Source: Thermoflexales bacterium
GTDB taxonomy: Bacteria; Chloroflexota; Anaerolineae; J036; Brachytrichaceae
Direction of reading: 5' to 3'
Length of the DNA: 33,503 nt
Assembly: GCA_025054635.1 (NCBI GenBank)
Contig: JANWZM010000003.1
Coordinates: forward strand, 1 to 33,503
The notes beneath the pieces were generated by a model, which saw only the letters and a program-made list of their open reading frames with translations, had not been told where the DNA came from and made no database searches. Positions 8,846-16,660 of the stretch are shown here, piece after piece. How positions within the stretch are numbered: the stretch's first letter is position 1; every line of letters begins with the position of its first letter. The translations under genes were made by a program, and so were the position numbers.

Positions 8846-9295
8846 TTACACCTCCCGAACAGAGATCACAAAAGGGGCAGGCGCATCGTGCAGCGCTATG
8901 CGCACCATACGCCTACCCCTCTGTGGGCAAACGTGGGCAAGCGCAGCCGCGGGCGGCCCCACGATGAGATTTGCGCGGCGGATGAACACCAGCAGGCAAC
9001 TGCACACCGGCACACATCCCGCGCGATAGAGGGTCACTGCATCCAGCGGCTGTGTCACGTAATTGGTTCTTGCCCTATAAACAGACAAAAAACACAACAC
9101 CAGCGTCGTCAAGGCGAGTGCACCAGCCATCAGGCTAAATCCCAGCGCGGATTCTTGCCAGACGCCGATCCAAGCGACCAGCCCGAACGTCATGATTGCA
9201 AAGTGGGCGATCAGCACGCGCTCGCCGTAGCTTGTGCCCCAGTGCCGAGGGACAAGCGGAGCGACACTTCGAGCCAACCATCGCCTTAGACGCAT
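8846..9295 (-). CDS. Hypothetical membrane protein, first ORF of pigment operon
   Basis: I do not recognise this 149-residue protein. It has a basic N-terminus (MRLRRWLARSVAPLVPRHW), then two clear hydrophobic segments (about residues 27-46 and 50-71) and a weaker third one (about 90-106) containing three cysteines. The C-terminal 45 residues are Arg- and Pro-rich and look less protein-like, so the 3' end could be frameshifted or the ORF partly spurious. It ends 6 bases before the BCD carrier start, and its final codons carry that gene's GGGAGGTG ribosome site. That argues for real, coupled translation. The ATG at 9295 has no obvious Shine-Dalgarno. Confidence 0.5.
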   Translation of the reverse strand: MRLRRWLARSVAPLVPRHWGTSYGERVLIAHFAIMTFGLVAWIGVWQESALGFSLMAGALALTTLVLCFLSVYRARTNYVTQPLDAVTLYRAGCVPVCSCLLVFIRRANLIVGPPAAALAHVCPQRGRRMVRIALHDAPAPFVISVREV

Positions 9296-9304
9296 GGTAA
9301 AGAC

Positions 9305-9333
9305 AGATTAAGCCCGCCTGAAAAGGACGGCAA
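9305..9333 (-). promoter_or_regulatory. Weak candidate promoter of the pigment operon
   Basis: On the minus strand TTGCCG (9333-9328) and TAATCT (9310-9305) are 17 bases apart. The match to sigma-70 consensus is only 4/6 and 3/6. Transcription would start around 9298, giving an almost leaderless message, which fits the lack of a ribosome site before the ATG at 9295. This is a tentative call. Confidence 0.25.
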
Positions 9334-9341
9334 TCCACAGG

Positions 9342-9372
9342 ATGTCATAGGATTGGCATGACATTCGTCATG
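9342..9372. promoter_or_regulatory. Overlapping dyads upstream of pigment operon (possible operator)
   Basis: Two overlapping inverted repeats share one arm: ATGTCAT (9342-9348) with ATGACAT (9358-9364) around 9 bases, and CATGAC (9357-9362) with GTCATG (9367-9372) around 4 bases. They lie about 50-80 bases upstream of the first pigment-operon ORF, near the weak promoter, and face the divergent DUF512 gene. The arrangement looks like a regulator binding site. The spacing does not match the TGT-N12-ACA site of PpsR/CrtJ, so no regulator is named. Confidence 0.4.
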
Positions 9373-9568
9373 TGGACAAAGATTCGACAGGGCATGTGAC
9401 CGGTTGGCTGACACCACCTGAACCGCAAGCCGCTGCATAGCGCACACCCTTCGCTCCGAGGGCACCTCAGCCCTGCGCTAACAATGGGGACGCCTACAGC
9501 AGGAGATGAGCGCCTTGTGACCTGCCATCACCTGAATGCGCGCGTGGTATCCTGCTCGCGTTGCTCGA

Positions 9569-10969
9569 ATGGCGGGCTTGATCCGAGCAGTTGAACCTGG
9601 CAGCGTCGCAGATCAGGCGGGCTTGCGCCCTGGCGATGTGCTGGTCGCGATCAACGGTCACTTGCTGCGCGACGTAATCGATGTCCAGTTTTACGGCGCA
9701 GAGGAGCAGCTGAAGCTCGAGTTTGCGCGGGGTGAGCAGCGACTGACTGTGACCGTTCAGCGCGAATATGGTCAGGCGCTTGGGCTTGAGTTTGAGCATC
9801 CGACTTTCGACATAGACATTCGGCGCTGCAACAACCTGTGCCCGTTCTGCTTCGTGCTGCAGAACGCTCCGCGCATGCGCCGCACCCTCTACATCAAAGA
9901 CGACGACTACCGATACTCGTTTCTATTTGGTCATTTCGTCACTTTGACTAACCTCAGTGATGAGGACTGGGCGCGGATCGCTGAGCAGCGTCTAACCCCG
10001 CTCTACGTTAGCGTGCACGCGACCGATCGCGAAGTTCGCCGCAAGTGCCTGCGTAACCCAAACGCGCCAGATGTCATGGCGCAGTTGCGTTGGCTCGCCG
10101 CGCACGGCATCCAGACGCACACCCAACTTGTGATCACTCCCGGGTTGAACGACGGCGAGCATCTGGTGCGCAGCGTGCACGACTTAGCTGCCCTCTACCC
10201 AAGTGTGCGCTCAGTCAGCGTCGTCCCTGTGGGTCTTACTCGCCACCACAAGTATGGCTATCGCCCGCACACCCCTGCCGAAGCACGAGCTGTGCTGCAT
10301 CAAGTCGAGGCGTGGCAGGCAGACTTCAAGCGGCAGATAGGTGTGCGTTTCGTGTATGCGACTGATGAGTGGTACTTGCTGAGTGGGCGAGCAGTCCCGC
10401 CCAAAGCACACTACGACGGGTTAGCGCTCCAATCGAATGGGCTAGGCATGGTGCGCGACTTTCTAGACGAGTGGCGCGCCGTTAAACGCAGGGAGCTACC
10501 AAACGTCGCGCCTACAACCCTGCGCTTTCGCCACGCGCTGCTGGCAACGGGCGCGCTCTTCGCGCCAACCCTATATAAGGCAGCCAACGAGTTTGCTGCT
10601 ATCGCCCAAGTTGCGCTCGATGTCGTGCCAATTCGCAATGAACGCCTCGGCGAAACCATCACCGTCGCTGGCTTGTTGTGCGGGCGGGACGTGATCTGCC
10701 AACTCAAGCAGCACCCGCGCCTGGCGGAAGCAGAGATCGTCATCCTGCCACGCCTCATGTTTGACCACCCCGACGGCATTGCCCTCGACGACGTGTCGCC
10801 GTCGGACATCGCTCGCGCAATAGCGAAGCCCGTTGCCCTTGCCGACGGCATGGGCGATGTGCTCGATGCGTTGACGGGTGCGAATGCGCTGACCTTTGAG
10901 CCATCAGCAGACCTGCTCGCTGTGCCAATCGTGCGCGAGGGCGGCTGGGCAGTGGAGAAGTACCTGTAA
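9569..10969 (+). CDS. PDZ-radical SAM-DUF512 protein
   Basis: This protein of about 466 residues belongs to the DUF512 family of putative Fe-S oxidoreductases. Residues 1-65 form a PDZ-like domain (VEPGSVADQAGLRPGDVLVAINGH). A radical-SAM-like core follows with the Cys motif CNNLCPFCF (Cys87, Cys91, Cys94: Cx3Cx2C), the expected ligands of a 4Fe-4S cluster that cleaves S-adenosylmethionine. The C-terminal DUF512 part begins around residue 270 and includes TLRFRHALLATGALFAPTL. The function of the family is not established. I chose the ATG at 9569 because family members begin close to the PDZ motif; one at 9536 is possible. Neither has a clear ribosome site. It is divergent from the pigment operon. 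Confidence 0.88.
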   Translation: MAGLIRAVEPGSVADQAGLRPGDVLVAINGHLLRDVIDVQFYGAEEQLKLEFARGEQRLTVTVQREYGQALGLEFEHPTFDIDIRRCNNLCPFCFVLQNAPRMRRTLYIKDDDYRYSFLFGHFVTLTNLSDEDWARIAEQRLTPLYVSVHATDREVRRKCLRNPNAPDVMAQLRWLAAHGIQTHTQLVITPGLNDGEHLVRSVHDLAALYPSVRSVSVVPVGLTRHHKYGYRPHTPAEARAVLHQVEAWQADFKRQIGVRFVYATDEWYLLSGRAVPPKAHYDGLALQSNGLGMVRDFLDEWRAVKRRELPNVAPTTLRFRHALLATGALFAPTLYKAANEFAAIAQVALDVVPIRNERLGETITVAGLLCGRDVICQLKQHPRLAEAEIVILPRLMFDHPDGIALDDVSPSDIARAIAKPVALADGMGDVLDALTGANALTFEPSADLLAVPIVREGGWAVEKYL

Positions 10970-10978
10970 CGCCGTAGC

Positions 10979-11902
10979 TCACGATGAGCGCCCGCGCTCG
11001 CCTGTAGGGGCAGCATAACCCTGCTGCAAGGTAGGGGGTGGTTCAAGTAGGCGCGCGAACTGCACTAGCGTCATGTTCGGCAGCACGCGCTGACGCTTCC
11101 ATGTATAGGCGTTAGCTAGCGCGTGCACAGTGCCTGGCTGCGTTGTGACGGCTGCCCAGATGCCAACGTTCTTCAGCACCTGGATCACGTGGGCATCGTA
11201 GTGCCCAGCCGGGTAACAGAAGAAGCGCGGGCGGCGTCCTGTGTAGTGCTCAATTTGCTCGATTGGGCCAAGAATCTCCCAGACCAAAAAAGCATGACTG
11301 CGACGGCGCAGGTCGGGATGCGTGCGCGAGTGCGGCTCAATGCTCATCCCTGCTTGCGCCATCTCGCGCACCATCTCCCAAGTGAGGTGCTCCGGGTTCT
11401 TGAAGTTGATAAAGTCTGTAACGATAAAGAACGTCCCCGTCATCCCGTAGCGCTTCAAGCGGGGGAAGACCTCCGTGTAAGCATCTAGGTAGCCATCATC
11501 AAATGTCAGAACGACAGGTCGGGGTGGCAGAGGCGTCCCCGCAGTGAGATGAGCATACAGGTCGTACAGGCTCACCGTGGTGTATCTGTTTTCAGCCAGA
11601 TACGCCAACTGCTGCTCAAACTCCGCTGGACGTATGGTCAGGTTGTAGCGCAATCGGGAGACCTTCGCTGGAGGTTCGGAGACGTAGTGATACATCAGGA
11701 TGGGCACATGCACCGCAGACGGCGGCTTACGCGGGCGAGGCGTCGGGGTAGGTATGGGTGTCGGCGTCGTTGGGGCATCGTCGGGGGGCATCCGCTGGGC
11801 AAGCACCGCGCCAGCAAGCCATAGCAAACTGCCCACCAATCCGAGCACAAGCGAGACCCAGCGTTGCACTTGTGTTGCGGTCTCAATACGCCCCTCGACC
11901 AC
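10979..11902 (-). CDS. Polysaccharide deacetylase (CE4 family), membrane-anchored
   Basis: This is a NodB-homology (CE4) enzyme that removes acetyl groups from N-acetylated or O-acetylated glycans outside the cell. The 307-residue protein has one N-terminal hydrophobic segment (about 15-36, signal anchor), a Thr/Pro linker (about 45-58) and the catalytic domain with TFDDGY (133-138), the metal-binding HSRTH (191-195) and RFFCYPAGHY (226-235). All the key Asp and His residues are present. The start is GTG at 11902, overlapping the upstream sugar transferase by 20 bases; later starts would lose the anchor. The neighbours suggest work on an exopolysaccharide or cell-wall glycan. Its 3' end lies 9 bases from the convergent DUF512 gene. 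Confidence 0.9.
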   Translation of the reverse strand: MVEGRIETATQVQRWVSLVLGLVGSLLWLAGAVLAQRMPPDDAPTTPTPIPTPTPRPRKPPSAVHVPILMYHYVSEPPAKVSRLRYNLTIRPAEFEQQLAYLAENRYTTVSLYDLYAHLTAGTPLPPRPVVLTFDDGYLDAYTEVFPRLKRYGMTGTFFIVTDFINFKNPEHLTWEMVREMAQAGMSIEPHSRTHPDLRRRSHAFLVWEILGPIEQIEHYTGRRPRFFCYPAGHYDAHVIQVLKNVGIWAAVTTQPGTVHALANAYTWKRQRVLPNMTLVQFARLLEPPPTLQQGYAAPTGERGRSS

Positions 11903-13367
11903 TGAGGACGTAGGGGATGGTGCGCAGGATGATCTTCACGTCCAGCGATAGCGACCAGTTCTCGATGTAATACACATCCAACAGCACCATCTCGTCGAAC
12001 GAAAGCTCACTGCGCCCGCTGATTTGCCACAATCCCGTGATGCCTGGTTTGACGCGCAAACGCTCGCGATGCCAGTCGTGATATTGCTCGACCTCGCTGA
12101 GCAAAGCGGGGCGAGGTCCAACGATGCTCATCTCGCCGCGCAGCACATTCCAAAATTGAGGCAGCTCATCAATGCTCAGCTTGCGCAGCACCCGCCCAAC
12201 GCGCGTGCAGCGCGGGTCATCGCGGATTTTGAACAGTGGTCCGTCTGCCTCGTTCAGCGCTTCAAGCTCCTTACGCCGCTGATCCGCATCAGCATACATC
12301 GAGCGCAGCTTGTATACCCGGAACGGTCGCCCGTTCTGCCCAGCGCGCCATTGACTGTAAATCGGCGAGCCCGGCGACTCCAAGCGAATGGCGAGCGCGG
12401 CAACAGCGATGATGGGCAGCGAAAGCAGCAAGAACAAGCTGCCAAGGGCGAGATCCATCCCGCGCTTAAGCCAGCGATCCAACTCGCCCGCTTTCGGCTC
12501 GCGCGGCCCGATCACTGGGATGCCGCCGAAGTCAGTGACATTCACCTGGCTGAGGTTGAGCTGGAGCAGCGAAGGGGCAGCCCGAGCGCGCACTCCCCGC
12601 GCCTGGCAAATCTCTAGCACGCGCTGGATCTTGGCTTGTGCAGACCAGGGCAGGGTGATGACCACTTCGTCCACGCCGCCGCGGTCGAGCAGGGCTTCCA
12701 GCGCGCTGACTTCGCCGAGCGCTGGGAAACGCCCAATATCCGTGTGTCCTCGCGCAGGGTCGTCATCTAAGAAGCCGATGCATCGGTAGCCTAGCTCCGG
12801 TCGGGCAAAGATTGTGCGCATGACAGCGCGCCCGATCTCGCCCGCGCCGATGATCAGCACGTTTGCCACACCAACGCCGCGCGCGCGCAGTCGCGCTTCA
12901 AGCCATGCCCGCAGCGCCCGCGTCGCCCCAAGCAACAGCACGACCAACACCCCTGCTTGGGCGATCATCAGACGCGAGTAAACCGCCGGACCGTAGATGA
13001 AGATCGCTACCCACACGATGAAAACTGCTTTGATCACGCTGCCAGTCAGCGTCCACATTTGGTCAAGCCAAGCGTTTTGCCGCTGCCCGGCATACACCCC
13101 GTCGAAGACGAAGAAGACCAGCATGGCGACGTTAAACAGCGCCTGGATTGGCAGGTAGGCAGTGAACGGCGCACTGTATGCAATCGGGCGGAACCACTCC
13201 CACTCGTAGCGAATGACGTAGGCTAGGGCGAAGGCCGCATTGATCAACCCTAAGTCGCTGACGAACAGCGCAATGAGCAATGCGCTGCGCAGCCGATGAC
13301 CAGCCAAGCGCCACGTGTGTCCCCTCTTGGTGTGAGTGCGATTAGCCTCAAGCAATTGGGAGGTCAT
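11883..13367 (-). CDS. Polyprenyl-phosphate sugar-phosphate transferase (WbaP/CpsE-like)
   Basis: This enzyme moves a hexose-1-phosphate from a nucleotide sugar to undecaprenyl phosphate at the inner membrane, the first step of many capsule and exopolysaccharide pathways. The 494-residue protein has four or five N-terminal transmembrane helices, a Rossmann-like CoA-binding_3 domain (IIGAGEIGR) and a C-terminal bacterial sugar transferase domain. That last domain has a helix beginning KRGMDLALGS, then KLRSMYADAD, SIDELPQFWNVLRGEMSIVG and KPGITGLWQISGR. I prefer the ATG at 13367 to 13499 because the extra N-terminus looks non-coding. It overlaps the upstream gene by 20 bases and the downstream deacetylase by 20 bases. 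The sugar cannot be told from sequence. Confidence 0.92.
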   Translation of the reverse strand: MTSQLLEANRTHTKRGHTWRLAGHRLRSALLIALFVSDLGLINAAFALAYVIRYEWEWFRPIAYSAPFTAYLPIQALFNVAMLVFFVFDGVYAGQRQNAWLDQMWTLTGSVIKAVFIVWVAIFIYGPAVYSRLMIAQAGVLVVLLLGATRALRAWLEARLRARGVGVANVLIIGAGEIGRAVMRTIFARPELGYRCIGFLDDDPARGHTDIGRFPALGEVSALEALLDRGGVDEVVITLPWSAQAKIQRVLEICQARGVRARAAPSLLQLNLSQVNVTDFGGIPVIGPREPKAGELDRWLKRGMDLALGSLFLLLSLPIIAVAALAIRLESPGSPIYSQWRAGQNGRPFRVYKLRSMYADADQRRKELEALNEADGPLFKIRDDPRCTRVGRVLRKLSIDELPQFWNVLRGEMSIVGPRPALLSEVEQYHDWHRERLRVKPGITGLWQISGRSELSFDEMVLLDVYYIENWSLSLDVKIILRTIPYVLSGRGAY

Positions 13368-14502
13368 AAATGCGATACACCTTGTCAATGACCGCACCTG
13401 CCGCGCGGTTGATGCGGTTGAGCGCCTCGTTTGTCTCGAGCACCCATCCCAGCTCGCCGCCAATGTATCCGCGCCGACGCACAGCCTCAAGCGTCTCATA
13501 CACGAGCAGCGCCTCGACCCCCGAGGTGCGGTACTCAGCCAACGTGCCCAGCAAAATGAACCGCACCGCGTTGACCATGCGGTGGCGATACCACAGAAAC
13601 TTGATCAACGTCCACAGCTCGGGTGTCTTTGGGTTTGGGTAAGCCGCGCGCAGTGGACGATTGACGTCGGGCAAACTCACCGCGATCCCCACAGGCTGGG
13701 CATTGACCTCAGCAATGAAGATGAAGTCAGGATCGGCGAATTGCTTAAGGTTGTTGACGGTGTGCTCCAGCTCATGATCAGTCATCGGCACATGCCCCCA
13801 GTTGTCGCGCCAGGCGCCCTCCTCACTGGCATAGACGCGCTTTAGGGCTGCGATCTCGCGATCAAGCTGCTTGAAGTCGGCGTTGCGAACAGTGATGTTC
13901 TTGCGACGTCGTACGCCAGCCGCGACGCGCTCGAGCTGCTCCAAGCGATTCTGTGCCGCAACCTGCGTATCCACCCACCAGGCACAAACATCCATCGCCT
14001 TCTTGAAGCCATACTGCTCAACGAGCTCGGCGTAGTACGGCGGGTTGTAGGGCATCAGCACGCGCGGTGGCTTGTCGAAACCTTGAATCAGCAAGCCAAT
14101 CTCGTCGTTAAAGCTCAGCGTCGTCGGCCCGCGAAGCACAGTCATCCCCCGTGCTTTGACCCAGTCGCGGGCAGCGTTGAAGAGCGCACAAGCGACCTCG
14201 AAATCGTTGACGCACTCAAACCCGCCGAAGAAACCTGTGCGCTCGTTGTGAAACTGATTGTGTCGGTTGTTCTGGATGGCGACAATCGTCCCCTGAACTT
14301 GTCCGTTTCGGCGAGCGACGAAAAGCGCGGCATCGGAATGCTCGAAGAAGGGATTTTTCGCCTTATCGTAGAACGCCATGCGCTCGCTGATCAGCGGCGG
14401 CACCCAGTAGGGGTTGTTTTTGTAAACCTCCCACTGAAACTCGATAAATTGTCGGCGCTCCTTCGCCGTTCGACACTCGACGACTTCGACCTTGCTGCTC
14501 AT
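13348..14502 (-). CDS. GNAT-like acyltransferase family protein
   Basis: This 384-residue cytoplasmic protein looks like a double GNAT-fold acetyltransferase of the kind often annotated only as a hypothetical or YghO-like protein. The N-terminal half carries RRQFIEFQWEVYKNNPYWVPP and the fold-like ALFVARRNGQVQGTIVAIQN. The C-terminal half has IFIAEVNAQPVGIAVSLPDVN and ends with GGELGWVLETNEALNRI. The ATG at 14502 is chosen because the extension up to 14670 is unlike protein. It overlaps the sugar transferase by 20 bases, so a role in decorating glycan or lipid is possible but not shown. The substrate is unknown. Confidence 0.75.
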   Translation of the reverse strand: MSSKVEVVECRTAKERRQFIEFQWEVYKNNPYWVPPLISERMAFYDKAKNPFFEHSDAALFVARRNGQVQGTIVAIQNNRHNQFHNERTGFFGGFECVNDFEVACALFNAARDWVKARGMTVLRGPTTLSFNDEIGLLIQGFDKPPRVLMPYNPPYYAELVEQYGFKKAMDVCAWWVDTQVAAQNRLEQLERVAAGVRRRKNITVRNADFKQLDREIAALKRVYASEEGAWRDNWGHVPMTDHELEHTVNNLKQFADPDFIFIAEVNAQPVGIAVSLPDVNRPLRAAYPNPKTPELWTLIKFLWYRHRMVNAVRFILLGTLAEYRTSGVEALLVYETLEAVRRRGYIGGELGWVLETNEALNRINRAAGAVIDKVYRIYDLPIA

Positions 14503-14795
14503 TGTGAGTCTTAAGCAATGCGTGTGGCTTCGTGTTGGGCAGGCAGTTCCTCTGATGGTGTGTAGCGCCTGCAGCACATGCCGGGATTGTATTCGGTCGT
14601 TCCAATTAGGGACACCTACCGCGAACACAGCGGACAGCCCGCTCCGGCGCGCCCCGTGAATCCATCGCAAGCCAACTCACTGGTGGCTACGCCCGGGTAA
14701 CCCTGTGGCACAAGCGTAAGGGTGAGGATAGCGCGGTGCAGAGTGCGATGGGTTCGAGTTCCGAGCACCCCCCACAACGTAGCTGCGCGTACTCG
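14503..14795. other. Intergenic region with no convincing gene
   Basis: This 293-base stretch holds the 5' region of the GNAT-like gene and the 3' flank of the Pro/Thr-linker protein gene. I see no supported ORF and no clean promoter. A tRNA-like fragment lies at about 14720-14769: GGGTG and CACCC ends, a D-arm-like TAGCGCGGTGCAGAGTGCG, and GGGTTCGAGTTCC resembling a T-arm, but without an anticodon arm. It may be a degraded tRNA or chance. Confidence 0.4.
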
Positions 14796-15719
14796 CTAGC
14801 GGACAATTTGAATCGGCACGCGGCAAACCACGTTTGTCTCTTGACCGGCTGGGTCTATGACCATCAGGCGAAGCACGTAGATCCCCGCAGGGAAGAGCTC
14901 GCTGTTGAAGTTGGGCATCAACACACCCCCTTTGACCTCGAGATGGCTCTCCCACAGGAAAGCCCAGCCCTCGATATTCGGTCTAAGAATCTCAATCCTG
15001 TATTTGCCACCCAGCGGAAAGCCTGCTGTGCCTCGGATCGGGATGACGCCGCTCACTCTCTCGCCTGCTTGCGGGCTAGTGATCTGCGCGTCTGGATTAG
15101 GACACTCGGCGACTAGAGCAGGTGTTGGTGTCTCAGGCATTGGTGCTGCCGTTGGCGTTGACAGCGGCACAAGCGGGATCAGGGGTGGCAACGTTGGCAG
15201 GGGCGTCGCGGTCGGGATCGGCGTCGCGGTGGGCAGCAGGACTGGCGTCGGCACGATCAGCGGTGTGGGCGTCGCTTGCACGGTTGGCTCGGGCGTTGGC
15301 GTGCCCAGCAGTATCGCCAGCGGCACGTCAATCGTCGGCGTTGGCTCAGGCGTTGGCACCTCCGAGGTGGGCATCGGGGAAGGTGTGGGCGTGGGCGGTG
15401 GGGTAGGTCGCTGTGGCTGGCGCGCAGCAGCAACAAAGGTAATGTTGACAGGCAGGTCAACACGCGGCGATGTTCTTGGGATGAGCGCAGCGCGCTCGCC
15501 TACGAACCAAGTAACAACGCCAACTAGCAACGCCAGTGTGGCACGCAGCCACGCAGTCGCTTCACGGCGCGCAAGCGTCTCGCGCTCAAGCTGGAAGAGG
15601 GCACGTTGCTGCTCGCGGCGTGAGGCAAGCGCAGTAAAAACGAAGGCAGCGCACACAATCGCGCTCACAGCAACAATAACAAGCCGAGCTTCCGCTAGAA
15701 GGCGAAGTAAAACCTCCAT
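14796..15719 (-). CDS. Membrane-anchored protein with Pro/Thr linker and Ig-like domain
   Basis: This 307-residue protein is not a recognised enzyme. It has two hydrophobic helices (about 12-33 and 56-76) separated by a charged, coil-like segment (SRREQQRALFQLERETLARR). A long linker of TPTP/PTP repeats follows (about 100-200), then a C-terminal domain starting CPNPDAQITSPQAGERVSG. That C-terminal domain resembles beta-sandwich modules at the ends of some Chloroflexota cell-wall proteins. The C-terminus probably faces outside the membrane. The ATG at 15719 is chosen just before the first helix; a TTG at 15770, 5 bases from the PNP stop, is an alternative. It follows PNP closely and is probably co-transcribed. 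Confidence 0.7.
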   Translation of the reverse strand: MEVLLRLLAEARLVIVAVSAIVCAAFVFTALASRREQQRALFQLERETLARREATAWLRATLALLVGVVTWFVGERAALIPRTSPRVDLPVNITFVAAARQPQRPTPPPTPTPSPMPTSEVPTPEPTPTIDVPLAILLGTPTPEPTVQATPTPLIVPTPVLLPTATPIPTATPLPTLPPLIPLVPLSTPTAAPMPETPTPALVAECPNPDAQITSPQAGERVSGVIPIRGTAGFPLGGKYRIEILRPNIEGWAFLWESHLEVKGGVLMPNFNSELFPAGIYVLRLMVIDPAGQETNVVCRVPIQIVR

Positions 15720-15774
15720 ACTGAACGAGGCGCAGCCTTTCCGCGGCTTGCTGCCCCCGTTGAGAGTCAACGCC

Positions 15775-16641
15775 TCAAAGTGTGGGCAGGCGCGATAGAA
15801 CGCCGCGCACGATTGTAAACAGCTTCGGCGCGATCAGCCGACCAGCCTGCATGACCTCCTCGTGCGAAGGAGGCTCGCCCTCGTCCGCGCTTAGGCGCGC
15901 AACATTGGTGATGCCGCTCAAGCCGAGCACGCGCATGCCCGCGTGGCGCGCCACCAATACTTCATGAACTGTAGACATCCCAACTGCGTCTGCGCCAATC
16001 AAGCGCAGAAAGCGCAGCTCGGCAGGGGTTTCAAAGTTCGGGCCTGCAACACAGGCATAAACCCCCTGGCGAAGCGAAATGCCCGCCGACTGGGCTGCCT
16101 GCAACGCAAGCGCGCGTAGTTCGGCGTCGTAAGCGGTTGTCATCTCAGGAAAGCGCGGCCCGTAGGCGTCCACATTTTGCCCAAGCAGGGGATTGTGACC
16201 TGCCATGCCGACCAGGTTGATGTGGTCTGTGATCAACATCACATCAGCAACCGAGAAAGTGCGGTTAATCCCGCCAGCAGCGTTGGTCAGAATGACGATT
16301 TCAACGCCCAACTCGCGCGCCACGCGCACGGGCAATGTGACCCGCCAGAGTGGATGCCCTTCGTAAAAGTGCAGTCGCCCTTGCATCAACACGACTGGCT
16401 GTTCCTCTAGCGTGCCCAACACCAATTGCCCTGCGTGGCCTGCGACAGTAGCAGCGGCAAACCCAGGGATGTCTGTGTAGGGAATCCTCACCGCGCCCTG
16501 CACCTCTTCCGCAAGCGCGCCTAGACCGCTGCCAAGCACAATCAGGACACGGTAAGCGCCGCTACTGTGCGCGCGGATGAACTGCGCCGCGTAGTGGCAG
16601 ATCTGAACGACCTCTAGAGCAGAGGGGATATCCTGACTCAT
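15775..16641 (-). CDS. Purine nucleoside phosphorylase (trimeric type)
   Basis: This enzyme splits purine nucleosides with phosphate to the free base and (deoxy)ribose-1-phosphate in purine salvage. The 288-residue length and motifs fit the PunA/mammalian-type trimeric class: the phosphate-binding VLGSGLGALAEEV near residue 35, GRLHFYEGH near 90, TNAAGGIN near 120, the VAGPNFETPAE stretch near 195, and LGLSGITNVA near 240 with the Asn that contacts the purine. The ATG at 16641 lies 19 bases after the recombinase stop. The related MTA phosphorylase is the main alternative, but the overall pattern favours PNP. Confidence 0.9.
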   Translation of the reverse strand: MSQDIPSALEVVQICHYAAQFIRAHSSGAYRVLIVLGSGLGALAEEVQGAVRIPYTDIPGFAAATVAGHAGQLVLGTLEEQPVVLMQGRLHFYEGHPLWRVTLPVRVARELGVEIVILTNAAGGINRTFSVADVMLITDHINLVGMAGHNPLLGQNVDAYGPRFPEMTTAYDAELRALALQAAQSAGISLRQGVYACVAGPNFETPAELRFLRLIGADAVGMSTVHEVLVARHAGMRVLGLSGITNVARLSADEGEPPSHEEVMQAGRLIAPKLFTIVRGVLSRLPTL

Positions 16642-16660
16642 TGAATCGGAAGCGCCCCCG

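Noticed and set aside
8888-9289. 133-codon plus-strand ORF opposite the first pigment-operon ORF
   Set aside because: It has no hydrophobic or domain pattern and no ribosome site; the minus-strand ORF fits the operon spacing better, though neither is certain.
9344-9363. PpsR/CrtJ-type TGT-N12-ACA site in the pigment promoter
   Set aside because: The TGTCAT...ATGACA arms leave 15 bases between TGT and ACA, not 12, so the known consensus is not met.
15140-15430. Possible short tandem DNA repeats or CRISPR-like array
   Set aside because: The repeated GGCGTCGG/GGTGTGGG units encode the TPTP stalk of the minus-strand membrane protein; there are no regular spacers.
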